Assembly: GCA_964017145.1 (NCBI GenBank)
Contig: OZ024840.1
Coordinates: forward strand, 2,480,001 to 2,544,000
DNA from: Agrocybe praecox
Lineage: Eukaryota; Basidiomycota; Agaricomycetes; Agaricales; Agrocybaceae
Direction of reading: 5' to 3'
DNA length: 64,000 bases
The notes under the pieces are model-generated. The model ran no database searches, was not told the DNA's origin, and saw only the letters and a program-made list of their open reading frames with translations. Of the stretch, positions 46,530-59,081 are shown piece after piece; the stretch's first letter is position 1; each line of letters starts with the position of its first letter. The translations under genes and the position numbers were made by a program.

Positions 46530-49500
46530 ATGAGCGACTCCGAAGGGGAGAACTTTGATATGGATGTTTCGGGTTCTGATACTGACGGTTATACGCCTGT
46601 AAAGAAAAAGGTGAGCAGCGCCAGTGGCATTATTCATTAGGCTCATGCATGTGCCCAAGGCTGTACCAAAACCCAAGGCAGCGCCCAAAGCTGCTGCTCC
46701 GAAATCGAAAGCTTCGACTACTACTGCAAAATCACGAGCAAAAGCTGCGCCAAAGAAGAAGGTTCTGACCGATCATGACGACAATGCAGAGGAACACGCC
46801 ATGGACATCGACGAAGACGCGTCCGACGACGGGCCCCGGAACGCGTCTACTAGCAAGGAAGAACCTGCGAAGAAGAAAAAGACTGCAACGGAAACGTATA
46901 CCAAAGTAATTTGTTACTTCTTTCGTTTTTGTGTCATGACAACTGAACTCTTCCATCGTTTAGCTTACCCAACTCGAGCATATTCTCAAGAGACCTGATT
47001 CATATATCGGAAGTGTTGAAACTATTATGCAAGCAATGTGGACATACGATGCGGAGACAAAACGCATGGTCCACCGGGAAGTCAAATATGTCCCTGGTTT
47101 TTTCAAGATTGTGGACGAAATCTTGGTCAATGCTGCTGATAACAAGGTATATCACCATCTATTTTCATCGTAACTCTCTTCTTACATCTCTATAGATTAA
47201 CGACTCCAATATGGACACACTCAAGGTGACCATCAACGTAGAAGAGGGTACAATAAGCGTCTACAACAACGGTCGCGGGATTCCCATAGAAATTCACGAA
47301 AGAGAGAAGATCTATGTTCCTGAACTGATTTTTGGGCATTTACTATCCTCGTCCAACTATGACGACGACGAGAAGAAACTCACTGGTGGTCGTAACGGTT
47401 ATGGTGCCAAGCTAGCCAACATATATTCGCACGAATTCACGGTAGAAACTGCTGACAAGAACTCCGGGCAGAAGTACAAGCAAACGTGGACCAGCAACAT
47501 GAGCAAATGTGGCAAGCCAAAAATCACGAAGAGCGCCAAGGGGGAAGAATTCACTCGTATTACATTCAAGCCAGACCTCCAACGATTTGGAATGGAAACT
47601 ATTGACGAAGATACTGCTAGCTTACTGCGGAAACGTGTTTATGATATGGCGGGTGTTGTCAAGGACGTCAAAGTCTTTTTGAATGACGAACGCCTGAAAA
47701 TCCGAAACTTCAAGCAGTATGTGGAAATGTACATCAATTCAGTACAGGCCGACGCCACAGAAAATTCTGGAGGAGCTGCACAGCCCAAGCCCACCGTTAT
47801 CTACGACCAAATAGACTCTCGATGGGAAATCGCTTTCGCCGTGTCGGATGGGCAATTCCAACACGTGTCCTTTGCCAATTCGATTTCCACTAGCAAAGGA
47901 GGAACACACGTTACGTATGTTACCGACCAGATCGCGAAAAATCTTATTACTGCAATTAGCAAGAAGAATAAAGCCGCTACCGTCAAACCTGCCCAAATCA
48001 AGAATCATATGTGGATTTTTGTCAATGCCCTAATCGTTAATCCAACGTTCGACAGTCAGACGAAGGAAACACTGACGCTGCCGGCATCCAAGTTTGGAAG
48101 CAAGCCAAACATTTCAGAGGATTTCATGAAAAAGAGTAAGGACATGCATGAATCTTGTAGTATGCGGGATACATTGGCTTATCTGTTCTTCTAGTCCTCA
48201 AAACAACTATCGTGGACAATATTTTGAATTGGGCTAAGTACAAAGCCGACCAACAGATCAAGAAAACTGATGGTACGAAACGAGAAAGGCAAGTCATTAA
48301 AATAATAATAATATATATACGCTTGCTAACACTGTGCTCAGGTTGCTGGGGTTAGCCAAACTTGCTGATGCCAACAATGCCGGAACGAAACATGCTAAGG
48401 ACTGTACGCTGATTCTTACTGAAGGAGACTCCGCCAAAGCACTTGCAGTAGCTGGACTGGGTGTTGTTGGCAGAGACAACTTCGGTGTTTTCCCATTACG
48501 CGGAAAACTTCTCAACGTTCGCGAAGCGAAGCATGACCAAATCATGAAGAACGAGGAAATCCAGAACATTAAGAAGATCATGGGTCTTCAACACAACAAA
48601 GACTATTCGAACGTTGCGAGCCTACGATATGGCCGACTTATGATAATGACTGATCAGGTGCGCCAAATAGCAGTCATTGACCGATTTGTGCTTATCTTAA
48701 TGTATAGGATCACGATGGATCTCACATCAAAGGATTATTGATAAATTTCCTTGATCATTTTTATCCGTCCCTCCTGAAGTTACCCGAGTTCTTGGTCGAG
48801 TTTGTGACGCCGATTGTTCGAGTGCGTATTGCCTTCTCTTTCCCTCAAACCTCTGATTAACGTAAATTGAAGGTAACTAATGGAAACAAGCGTCGCGACT
48901 TCTTTACCATTCCGGAATACGAGCAATGGCTGGAGGACACCCCGGATGCGAAAAAATGGACGTCCAAATACTTCAAGGTTTGTTGAAATGGATAACATAT
49001 TCGATTATTACTCACTTCTAACAGGGTCTGGGAACCAGCACTGATGCTGATGCCCGTGACTACTTTGGTCATATGGAAAAACATATGATTCCTTTCGCGC
49101 CCACACAAGATGGCGACAAAGAACTCATTGAATTGGCCTTCAGCAAGAAAAAAGCCGACGAGCGAAAGGAGTGGCTGCGCCAATTCAAACCTGGAACTTT
49201 CTTGGACCATCGGTTGGATGAAATCCCTTACTCGGAGTTCATCAATAAGGAACTCATCCTGTTCTCAATGGCCGATAATATTCGTTCAATTCCTTCCATG
49301 GCTGATGGTTTGAAGCCTGGTCAAAGGAAGGTCATATGGGGTTGCTTCAAGCGCAAATTGAAGAGTGAGATCAAGGTAGGTTTTTTGTTCTGGAAATGCA
49401 TTCGATTGCTTGATTGACCTTCAACACAGGTCGCTCAATTAGTCGGTTATATTTCTGAGCACGCCGCGTATCATCACGGTGAAGCTAGTTTGGCATCGAC

Positions 49501-51961
49501 CATCATCAATCTAGCCCAAGACTTTGTGGGCAGCAACAATGTCAACTTGCTCAAACCGTCGGGTCAATACGGTACGCGTGATACAGGTGGTAAAGATCAC
49601 GCTGCGCCTAGGTATATTTTCACGGAGCCCATGCCGTTGTCGAGGATGGTGTTCAATCCCCTGGATGACCACTTACTCAACCAGCAAAAGGATGACAATT
49701 TACCGATTGAGCCAGAATTCTACATGCCCGTTGTGCCTCTTGTTCTCATCAACGGAGCGGAAGGTATTGGCACAGGTGAGAACATGCAGCTTTAATCTAT
49801 GACCGATATCTGACCTCGTCTTTTCAAAGGTTGGAGTACTACTATTCCCTGTTATAATCCAACCGACATTGTTACCAATATCAGGAAGCTGATGAATGGC
49901 GAGGAATTGGTACCCATGACCCCCTGGTGGCGCGGTTTCAAGGGAGAGATAAAGCCCTCTTCAAAACATAAGTACGACGTCTACGGAGTGGCGAAAAAGA
50001 TCAACGACACCACTGTGGAAATCACTGAACTCCCCATTCACAAATGGACCCAACCGTACAAAGTTGAACTGGAAGCTATGATTGCGGGCGACAAGGAAAA
50101 GGAGAAAGACGGCGTCATCAAAGATTATAAGGAGCATCACGACAATCTCAACGTGCACTTCGTCGTCACTATGAGTGCGAAGGATTTGGAGAAGGCTGAA
50201 GAACAGGGCTTGCTCGAATTTTTTAAGTTGACGTCAAAGATCAACACCAGCAACATGATTTGCTTCGACATGGAAGGGAAGATCAAGCGATACGATTCTC
50301 CAGAAGAGATCTTAGAGGACTTCTATCCGACGCGCTTGGCCTATTACCAGAAACGGAAGGTGAGTTGCCATTTAGATGAGACGTGGCGTTGTTTGGCTCA
50401 TTCAATTCCCTTTTTAGGACTACATGGCCAACGAGATCCAGACTATGTTTGAGCGTCTGACCAACCAAGCGCGCTTTGTGAAGATGATCATTGACAAGCA
50501 GCTTGTTGTATCGAATCGCAAGAAGGCTGAAATTGTCGCGGATTTGCGAAAGCATGACTTTAGACCCTTCCCGAAGGTCGTTAAGCGCAAGTCTGAGGCA
50601 GACCTCGCGGAAGAGGACGAGGATGAAGAAGAAGATACTGGCAGTGCATCCGACTTTGATTACCTCTTAGGAATGCCTATCTGGAGTTTGACAAAAGAGA
50701 AGGTGATATATTCCGCTTTATCGTTTTTGGATTGTTTTATTCATGTTCTCGTTTAAGATCGAGCGTTTGAAAGCCCAAGCTGTTGAAAAAGAAGCTGAAC
50801 TGCTTAAATTGCTCGAGAAAACGCCTAAGGACCTTTGGAATGCCGACCTTGACCTTTTCCTCCAGGAGTGGGAGGTTAGTGGAAGTGTGATTTTTTTTAC
50901 AGAATGTCTACTAACTATTTATACAGAAAGATTGTATGATATTCGAAGAAAAGAAGAATAAGGATGCATCCGGCAAGAAAGTGAAGAGAAAGCAGACGAC
51001 TCTTAGGACTCGCAAGTCAATTGGTGGAGCCAATAGGTCTGATGATGACGATGACTTCAAGCCCATCAAAGCGCCTGTGAAACGAAAGACAGTGGCGTCT
51101 GCTCCTGAGAAAGAGAAGGAACCGAAGAAGGAAGATGCACCGCCCAAGCGAAAAGCAGCTCCCAAGAAGGTGGTCGACCTAGAGGATGATGACGACGATG
51201 ATTTCGAGGAAGCGTACAAACAGGCCGCTAAGCCAAAATCGAAAGCGCCGCTCGTGAAGAAAGCTGATTCAGACTCTGAGGTAGAGATGGTGGAAAAGGC
51301 ACCGGCCAAGAAGAAAAGGACGATCACCAAGAAGGCAATTGCTGCTGACTCAGGGTCAGATGCAGAAGTGAAAGCGCCGTCGGCTACGAAACGCAAAGCG
51401 CCGTCAAAACCTTTGAAACCTGATGATTCGGACGAGGAAGAGGAAAAGGTGTCATTGAAGCGTAAGACGACTGCGAAAGCGCCCAAGGAGGACTCGGACG
51501 AGGAAGAGAAGAAAACACTCCCTCAACGCAAGGCGGCACCGAAAACTTTGGTGATTGAATCTGACTCTGAAAGTGAGGTGCCACCTCCGTCGAAAGGCAA
51601 AGGCAAGGCACCTGCACGACCGAAGCGGAAGAGGTATGAATATTTTGAATTGATGTACAAACAAGGCTGACGGATAATGTGCAGCATGGGCTCTAGCGAC
51701 GAAGGATCGGAAGATGAGCTCGGGCAATCGAAACCTGCGAAAAAGACGAAGATGGCCCCCGCTGGGAAACTTGCAAAGAAGATGAAGCCAGCATCGCCGA
51801 AAAAGACGATTGAAATTTCGAGCGAAGAAGATATGGAATACGGAGCAGTTGGAGGACGGACAGTCGGAGGACGGAGTGTAGCGTCGAAAGCCAAGAAATA
51901 CGTTGAAATTGAGTCAGATGACTCTGTGGAATCAGGAGGATCAATGTTTGTGGATGAATGA
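46530..51961 (+). CDS. TOP2: DNA topoisomerase II
   Basis: Nuclear type IIA topoisomerase. Starts MSDSEGENFDMDVSGSDTDG, with a Lys/Ala-rich leader. The ATPase (GHKL) part: LKRPDSYIGSVETIMQAMWT, VDEILVNAADNKINDSNMDT, NNGRGIPIEIH, GGRNGYGAKLANIYSHEFTV. TOPRIM: LILTEGDSAKALAVAGLGVV, GVFPLRGKLLNVREAKHDQI, then DHDGSHIKGLLINFLDHFYP. Breakage-reunion domain: SMADGLKPGQRKVIWGCFKR, HHGEASLASTIINLAQDFVG, PSGQYGTRDTGGKDHAAPRY with the catalytic Tyr codon at 49613-49615, and INGAEGIGTGWSTTIPCYNP. The C-terminal tail is long, acidic/lysine-rich and divergent (DDDDDFKPIKAPVKRK, VVDLEDDDDDDFEEAY), typical for Top2. It ends GGSMFVDE. About twelve introns. Stop lies 83 bp before the phosphatase ATG. Confidence 0.97.
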
Positions 51962-51978
51962 GGGCAGGGTTTATGTAA

Positions 51979-51986
51979 TGACGTCA
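51979..51986. promoter_or_regulatory. Perfect CRE palindrome TGACGTCA between TOP2 and the phosphatase gene
   Basis: An exact ATF/CREB site sits 59 bp before the phosphatase ATG in an 83-bp gap. CRE sites bind Atf1/CREB-type bZIP factors. Whether it belongs to this promoter is inferred from position alone. Confidence 0.4.
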
Positions 51987-52044
51987 TGTACTCAATGTAG
52001 AATAGAATTAATCGCTTCTCTCTGATCAACGGCTACCACCGTCA

Positions 52045-55000
52045 ATGCCTTTCCTCCAACTCGAAACATCACAGCTCACCGTTTGGCTCGATGACCCCGC
52101 TACTCTCGTCGTCGACATCAGGCCTCATGCTGCCTTTTCCTCTGCACGCATCCCCCGTGCTATTTCTCTCTCAGTCCCCTCTACTTTGCTGAAGAGGCCG
52201 CTCTTTTCTCTCCAGAGATTGTCTGCAATGCTCCCATCGGCAAGCGCCAGAAACCGCTTCTCCGCATGGCCAGCAGCCTCTCGCATTCTCATCTATGATG
52301 CCGACTCTACTCTAGCTGGAGAGTCCTCCAATATTACAGGGCTCTTGCGCAAGTTCAAGGGCGATGGTTTCAAGGGCGATCTCGCTTGGCTCAAAGGTGG
52401 CTTCCAAGCTGTCTGGAGAGACTGCAGAAACATCGTCGACACGAGTCCGCCTAGCCCAGACAACGACATGGAAGAAGAAGATGACGATCAGAACAAAACT
52501 TCCGTCCTACGGACCCGCCAGCTACCTATGGCCGCGTTTTCTCTGTCATCGACAACAGTGCACAATTCTCCCCATTTCAACTCATCTGCCGCCCCTCCTC
52601 CTCCTCCTCTTCTTGCTCTCCCCACAAAGGATCAGATTTCTCTACAACAACATACCCCCAACTCTTCTACAGCAAACTCACATCCCGCTTTCAATCCCTT
52701 CTTTGACACTATCCGCCAGAATACAGAACTTTCCCACGGTATCACTGAGCGCATTACCCTTCGTCTTCCCCGCAGAGTCCGCAGAAGAATACCCGAGTTG
52801 CCTTTTCTCTGGCTTCAGGATATTGCCCGAAAGGCTGCAAGTGCGCCCCATCATCACAATGCCACCAGTGACTCAAGTTCTTCAGAGTCAGAAGATGACG
52901 ATGGCACAAATTTGGCCGATATTGAAGAAGGCAAGGAAGCATTAGCAATGCAATTTTTCAAAATAGAACTGTCTGAACAACGCCGGCTCATGGGTATTAT
53001 GGAACATCACTCCAAAGAAAGTGGTCAATTCGTAGATCGCGTCCCACATGCTCCTGCAGTTCTGTTCCCATACAGTATAACTGCTGGTGTCGAAAAAGGT
53101 GCAAAGAACAGGTATCTTTCGGTCTGTATCCTATTTTATGCTCAACCGTCTCAACTTGTGTCCCAGATACCGTCACATTTGGCCATTCGAGCATGCCCGT
53201 GTTAAACTCCATCAAAAATCGGAAAATGACGATGATTATATCAATGCGTCATATATCCAACCGCTAAGTACCAGCAAACGGTACATTGCAACCCAGGGTC
53301 CTCTCCCTGCCACTTTTACTGATTTCTGGACGTGAGTGGAAAATGGAAAATAGCGATGCACCTAACATTTACTGACTAAACGTTCCAATAGTCTGTGTTG
53401 GGAGCAAAATGTACACGTCATTGTAATGTTGACTCGCGAGGTGGAGGGTGCCCTGGTCAAATGTGGTGCTTATTGGACGGATACAGAATTTGGGCCTCTT
53501 CGACTTCGGCTTGTCTCCACAGAAGGGCTTCCTCCACCTGACGAGCGCCCGGCTACAGCGGGTTTCTTCAATCAGCATTCCTCTGTATCCAATCATCCCT
53601 CTCGCCCACCCGCACGGCGTTTTCCTCATTCAGCGGGTTCTCAGAGGCGTTATCGACATCATAATTATCATAGTCGGCGCTCAGAGACCGTCAAGAGGGT
53701 GTTTGAATTGACACACACTGGACACCCGGAGGCCAAACCTCGACAAATCGTCCACCTGCAGTATCTAGAATGGCCGGATATGAATGTACCAGAAGATCCG
53801 AGAGGTATTTTAGGTCTGGTCAAGCAGGTGGAGGACGCGGTCAATGAAACGGCTGTAAACGATCAACCTGTTGACTCACGCGATAAGAAGAGAAAGGGCC
53901 AGAAGCCAGCCTCGATGGACGAGATTGATGATAAGACAGGGATCGTAAAGCATGCTTTGAACACTGAATGCCCTATTTTATTGCACTGTAGTGCAGGTGT
54001 TGGGCGAACGGGAGGTTTCATTGCAGTAGACGCTGTTTTGGACGCCATCCGGAAGGAAGTCCGTAGCAAATTGGTTAGCAAACGCGAGGACCACGAAGTA
54101 GGTGGTATGGATGTAGACGAACAGGATATTGGAAAAACCTCTGTGCTCACTGTAGTTCTTCCGATCTCTTCTGGTAATGGGGACGCCAACCCAAATTCTC
54201 AGAATATGCCGGTGTCATCGTCGGCATCGGTTGATTCTGGCCATGTGCCCACGGCTACACCGATGGAAGTAGACGGTAGCTCCCCAAACAAAGCAAGACC
54301 ATCCAGAATCCCTGCAGGAACACAGAAATGGGCAGAGAACGTTCGACACGAAACAGGCATGAGCGGAGAACCATCCTCAAGCAACGAAAACATCCAACAA
54401 GAAGGTCGTAGTTCGATGGATTTCTTCTCAATGCCAGGGTCATCAAGTCTGGGGGGCTCATCAGAAGCTGCATATCATGGTAGCTATTCATCCTCGTCCC
54501 TTGGGACCTCTGTGTCCGGAACCTCATCATCATATATTAAAGCGAACTTCCCCGCCGCTTCAAGTCCAAGTCCGGGTCCAAGCGCGCCTTCAAGTAGTAT
54601 GAAGGACACTGCGTCAGAGCTACTACAGGCAGTACTCAACAGCCAGCAAAAGGCCGCCCAACACCGCATGAGGACTATTTCTGCTCCTGCTGCTGCTCAT
54701 GTACAACCTCCAACGAGTCCTGCAATGAGGGGTAGGTTGGGGAGATTTGACGGAGCTTCTAGGTCTTCTTTGTCATTGGAGAGCTCTAGGAGACCCGACG
54801 ATAGCGTCTCTGGCAGAAACAAGTTGTCCAAACCTCCCACTCTGTCTTTTGATTTTAGCAATACCAGTCCCTTCAAGCTATCGTCGTCCACTAAGGTTCT
54901 CAATCCTGAGCATTCGAGCGATGGAGAACCTCCTTCAAGATCGCAATCTCCCTCTGCCGATGAGTCGAATTATTCATATCCAGCAGCGAATACAGTCTTG

Positions 55001-55714
55001 CCTAAACATCCTAAAGCACAACTTCCGCCTTCACTTCCTGCCGATCAAATTTCGTCGCCTATTCCAGAAGTGCCGTTTAAGACTTTTGACTACAAGGAAC
55101 CGAGGCAGTTGCACGAGGACAACACACCCCCGCCTTTGTCGAGTTTTGATGATCCAATTTGGGAAGTTGTTCAAGATATGAGAGAGCAGAGGATGAGCCT
55201 GTGTCAGAGCCTGAGGCAGTACGTCTTTGTACATGCGGCGATCATCGAGGGTTCTTTAATGGTCTTGGATGAGGAGAAGGAGATTGCCGAGGGGTTGGGG
55301 CCAAGGGGTTTGAACGACAATACACAGAACTCTTCGCCAACGACGGCTGCATCTGAAGATATCCACTCATATTCGCCTCCGTCGGTGTCGGCAACATTAG
55401 CGTCGTATAATCGAGGTTTACCTCAATCGTATTCGCACCCTTATTCATCGCAGGAGATCGCTTCTGCCGCCTCATCTTCGTCGCTGTCAATTGGGAAACG
55501 GGGAGCCAGTCCAACGGAGCTAACAAAGGAAGACGTGGAAGGGGCACTTATGTTGTCGAAGAGACCTAGTATCAAAAGGAAGCAAAGGAGCGGCGAAGAT
55601 GTGACAAAGGAAGAAGATCACGCGAGGTACCATCCACTACGCCCGAGGGTATCTTCTAACGTGTTACATACAGGTGGTGGAAGTGCACCGTCTGTACGGG
55701 CAATGCCACCATGA
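52045..55714 (+). CDS. Rhodanese-tyrosine-protein phosphatase (Ptp2/Ptp3/Pyp type) with large insert
   Basis: Starts [20 protein letters not shown]. The N-terminal rhodanese/CH2-like domain ([56 protein letters not shown]) lacks a catalytic Cys loop, as in MAPK-docking CH2 modules. The classical PTP domain has [76 protein letters not shown] (WPD loop), and [20 protein letters not shown] (P-loop, Cys codon 53987-53989). About 400 codons later [20 protein letters not shown] supplies the Q-loop. The region between is Ser/Pro-rich and disordered. Yeast homologues dephosphorylate Hog1/Fus3-type MAP kinases. Two introns (after KNR and after FWT). About 1170 residues; ends SVRAMPP. Confidence 0.9.
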
Positions 55715-56849
55715 AGGTCATAGCTTGCACTTGAATATAGGAAGGACGGGCAGAGGTTAGAGGGAATCGGTGCCGTATACGATAGTATGGGCGCCTTTTT
55801 CCTTCTTTTGCACGACTTCACTCACATATATCTGATAACTATCTTGTCTTAAATCTTTTCTTATTACTTCATCGCCATATATTTCTTGTATCGAACACTG
55901 ATATTTGATACGGCGATGCCATTACTATTCATCGATTCAACTCACCCACGCGCAACATTATCACATATACATTAGCACTTAGTATATCTCTGCTTCTGTC
56001 TATTTCTTATCGTGTACTAGTATCTTGATGGATTCATATATCATGTACTTTTTTCCTTCTTTTTTCAAGGTTTAATATTCAATATTCATTAGTACCTTGG
56101 ATGTATGGGAATTTCATCATGACGTAATCTCATATTGATATCAAGTGCCCAAGTGCCAAAGAACTTCAAACTACACCTGACTCCATGTCAATAGTACTTG
56201 GGCTTGAATTTTGGCGTTTCCCTCCACCGTCGTCTATTCTTTATGTCGCCCATGCTCAGAGTAATCTTCTCTTTTGCATCGCAAAGGTTCAATAATTCTT
56301 GGAAACTTGTTCCAGGAGCTGGTACGTTCCAATGCATTGGAAGAAACAACCTTCAACCTCCTCAATGAAAACAACGTGCGACTTCTAGTACAATTCCTCT
56401 CGCCATCATGAAACCAAGATCGACACATTCCTTGTCAACACCTCGGGAACGTAACAGTGACACAGACAGGGACTATTTCTGGGACGAATGCTTTATTTGT
56501 GGACGAGATATCACATCCCTTCGATTGACAATGTGAACTGTCGCTGTTGGTTTTGTCTTCGGCTTCCAGAGGATGATCAAGGCTCCTATATCTAGAGCGG
56601 CAAGATGACCGAAGTCTACGATGTCATTTCGAGTGATATCTTTGTCCGGGAAACGAGAACCAAGTTTAGAGCAAACCTGCCCGTTGTTGTTTCGAGAAAA
56701 CGAAGCCTTTGACGTTGTGAAATGATCAAGAGAAATCACGATGATGTCAACACAAAACCAGTCCCATGGACTGGCCATCTCGCATCTTTGCCTGTTTCCT
56801 TTCGCTGTGGCCTTTCTTTGTTCTGTTCGATTCTCGGCGCTTCGCACAC
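55715..56849. other. Intergenic, 1.1 kb, no supported gene
   Basis: AT-rich 3' flank of the phosphatase gene up to about 56100. An imperfect inverted repeat lies at 56141-56154 / 56196-56207. Minus-strand ORFs (56234-56428, 56473-56847) have no recognisable motif. The last 100 bp form the promoter of the first WW gene and carry a C-rich leader. Confidence 0.5.
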
Positions 56850-58383
56850 ATGGCTTCGCCCCCCCTATTTGGTCAAAGCTCTCCTGGCCGACCCCTACCC
56901 GATCCCAGACCCCTGCCGTCTGGATGGGTGAAACATTTCCATGAGCAGTGAGTGTCTTTCCGACTTACTCAAGATAGACTAGTATTGAACTGGTGTTGAA
57001 CCTTTCCCTCCTGTAGAACAAATAGCTGGTGAGCGCCATGATCATGCATTAAAAAAAGAATACTCATCAGCGCCGCTCGCATACAGGTACTATGTTGACC
57101 TCGATGTTAAACCACCTACAGTTTCATATCTTCACCCCGCCGATCATGGATCTGCGTCGGAACGGCCTACCAGTGCGAGTAGAGCTATAGTCGCCCCAGT
57201 TGTTACCACTAGGATTGAGGAGAAGATACGGCAGACTACCCCGCGAACTTTTGCGCAACAATTGTATGCAAGCGCTGTATCAGAACCATCCGCTAAATCG
57301 TTGGCAGCGAATGGTCGTATGGCAAGAGCTTCTGGTTCCAAATATACCGGAGAGGTGGATCTATCGCCCTCGAACAATCACGAGCAGGACCCTGCCCGAC
57401 ATCCAGTACCTCAGTACACCGTGCGGACTTGGCTCCCTTCTCCAAACCATAGAACTTCTCCGGATGTTATATCTTCCTCTTATCTTTATTCCCATGCGAT
57501 GCCTAACCAGTTGCCTCGTAATCGACAGTTGGTTTTGCCAACTTGCACCAACGTGTCGGAACCGGATGGGGCCGACGAGGTCCTGTCCCCCACCTCCATG
57601 CTCAACTCCTCTCAATCCCAACGCGCCACTGGGTGGGAAGTACAATCTCAGCGGGATATAGCCCCCACTCTCGGTGTCTTGAAAAATGGGACTAATCACA
57701 TAAGCACAACCGCCAACAGTGATAATAATCCTCAAAAAGGTCGATCAACTCTGAAGAAGAAACCACCGCGGAGCCATTATCTAAAAAACCAACAATCTTC
57801 TGCTGGTACCATGGATAGGGCGTATATTACTGCTTGGTACCCCTCAGTTGCGACTGGAGACGTCTGCAATCCTCATACTACCTTCTCGCCTGAACGAGAG
57901 GTCCTCTACCAATCTTCACCGAGTCACGGAAATGCGTACAGTATTGCCAATCCTCCGCTGGTCGCGGCGATGCCTCAGGTTAAATTTCCTGATGTATCAA
58001 CGACAACCCCTCAGCGTCCCCTTGCAGTCACGTCAGGCATGATGATCAATCTGGACACGAGAATGGCCCTTGTTCATGATCATAATCACCAATCACATGG
58101 AGGTCATCATGCAGTTAGTCATTCTGACCAGAATCATGGCAACAATGAAGATTTCGAAAATATAGGAATAACTTTCGGCCCATCAACGACTACGGAAGCT
58201 CTTTTAGTCAGTGAGAACGTGGTCTCCCGGTCAATAGGCATAGCGACAGCAAACTATTGTCCTCCATATATGTCACCCTATAATGGTGAAGGTGATGCAG
58301 CGAATACAAGTGCCCCCAAGGCTCCACCAGCGTATAGTCATTGCGAAAACCCTCCTAGTACTCAAATCCGAGATCGCAAATAA
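56850..58383 (+). CDS. WW-domain protein, tandem copy A
   Basis: Exon 1 (56850-56947): MASPPLFGQSSPGRPLPDPR, PLPSGWVKHFHE. Exon 2 is a 12-nt microexon (57017-57028), encoding QTNSW across its borders. Exon 3 from 57087: YYVDLDVKPPTVSYLHPAD. Together they make a WW domain (LPSGW...WYYVDL...YLHP) in which the second Trp is Tyr. The remaining roughly 420 residues are disordered, rich in Ser, Thr, Pro and His (DHNHQSHGGHHAVSHSDQNH). It ends TQIRDRK. WW domains bind Pro-rich or PPxY ligands; the atypical second position may change specificity. No catalytic domain. Copy B at 59082 has the same exon layout. Confidence 0.72.
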
Positions 58384-59081
58384 CCCAACTTCATGTCTAA
58401 AACTGATCATCCAAACACGGTCCAGCGACTTATGGTTGTCCAAGTTCAATCCAGGTCAATACTGGAAAGGACCGTCAAAAGTCCATTCGGCTTATTTATC
58501 ACATACTTACGACGTTCTGGAAAACGTCTGAGTACGAAATGAATTCATTATTATAACATAACATAAAGGATATCACATAAGTGAAAATTTGAGGGTGATT
58601 CATTGGGGTAGATGGTTAATTTTGAATTTGCGGGAGCTGCGGATGTTTCGAGTCTCAACGAAGTAAATTTTATCACTTCTTTCGGCCCAAGCGAATATCC
58701 AGGAAGGTGGAACACGTCGTTTCGGGTTTAGTGACTCCTTCCAAGACTGGCGAATTACCATTGCCTGTGCAACAGGATTACCAGAGCAGTCCACACTTAT
58801 AAGTAGTAGAAGGGACAGAGAAGATTGATTGATGCCGGCGATTGAAGGGGACCTGTAATAGTCAAAACATCTTAAAAAAAGAACAGAACACATCATTTCG
58901 TTTCGATGATAACACCGCCTTGATGAAGGTGCCGCTGGACGTTAACTATCTACGGACGTACGACATACTTCCCAGGCTCACGAAGACTCCAGAAATCGGA
59001 CTAGCATTTCGGGCATCCAGAATGCTTTTAAGCGTCCGACCTTAGAATGATGATTCCTCTCCGACCCAATCCTCTATCCAG
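58384..59081. other. Intergenic between the two WW genes
   Basis: About 700 bp; no supported ORF. Contains the 3' flank of copy A (TTATTATAACATAACATAAAG near 58549) and the promoter of copy B. Confidence 0.5.

Noticed and set aside
50911..52029. Antisense Ser-rich frames over the TOP2 tail
   Set aside because: Mirror of the acidic/lysine-rich Top2 C-terminus.
56473..56847. Minus-strand frame of 124 codons before the first WW gene
   Set aside because: No motif; overlaps the likely promoter of the WW gene.
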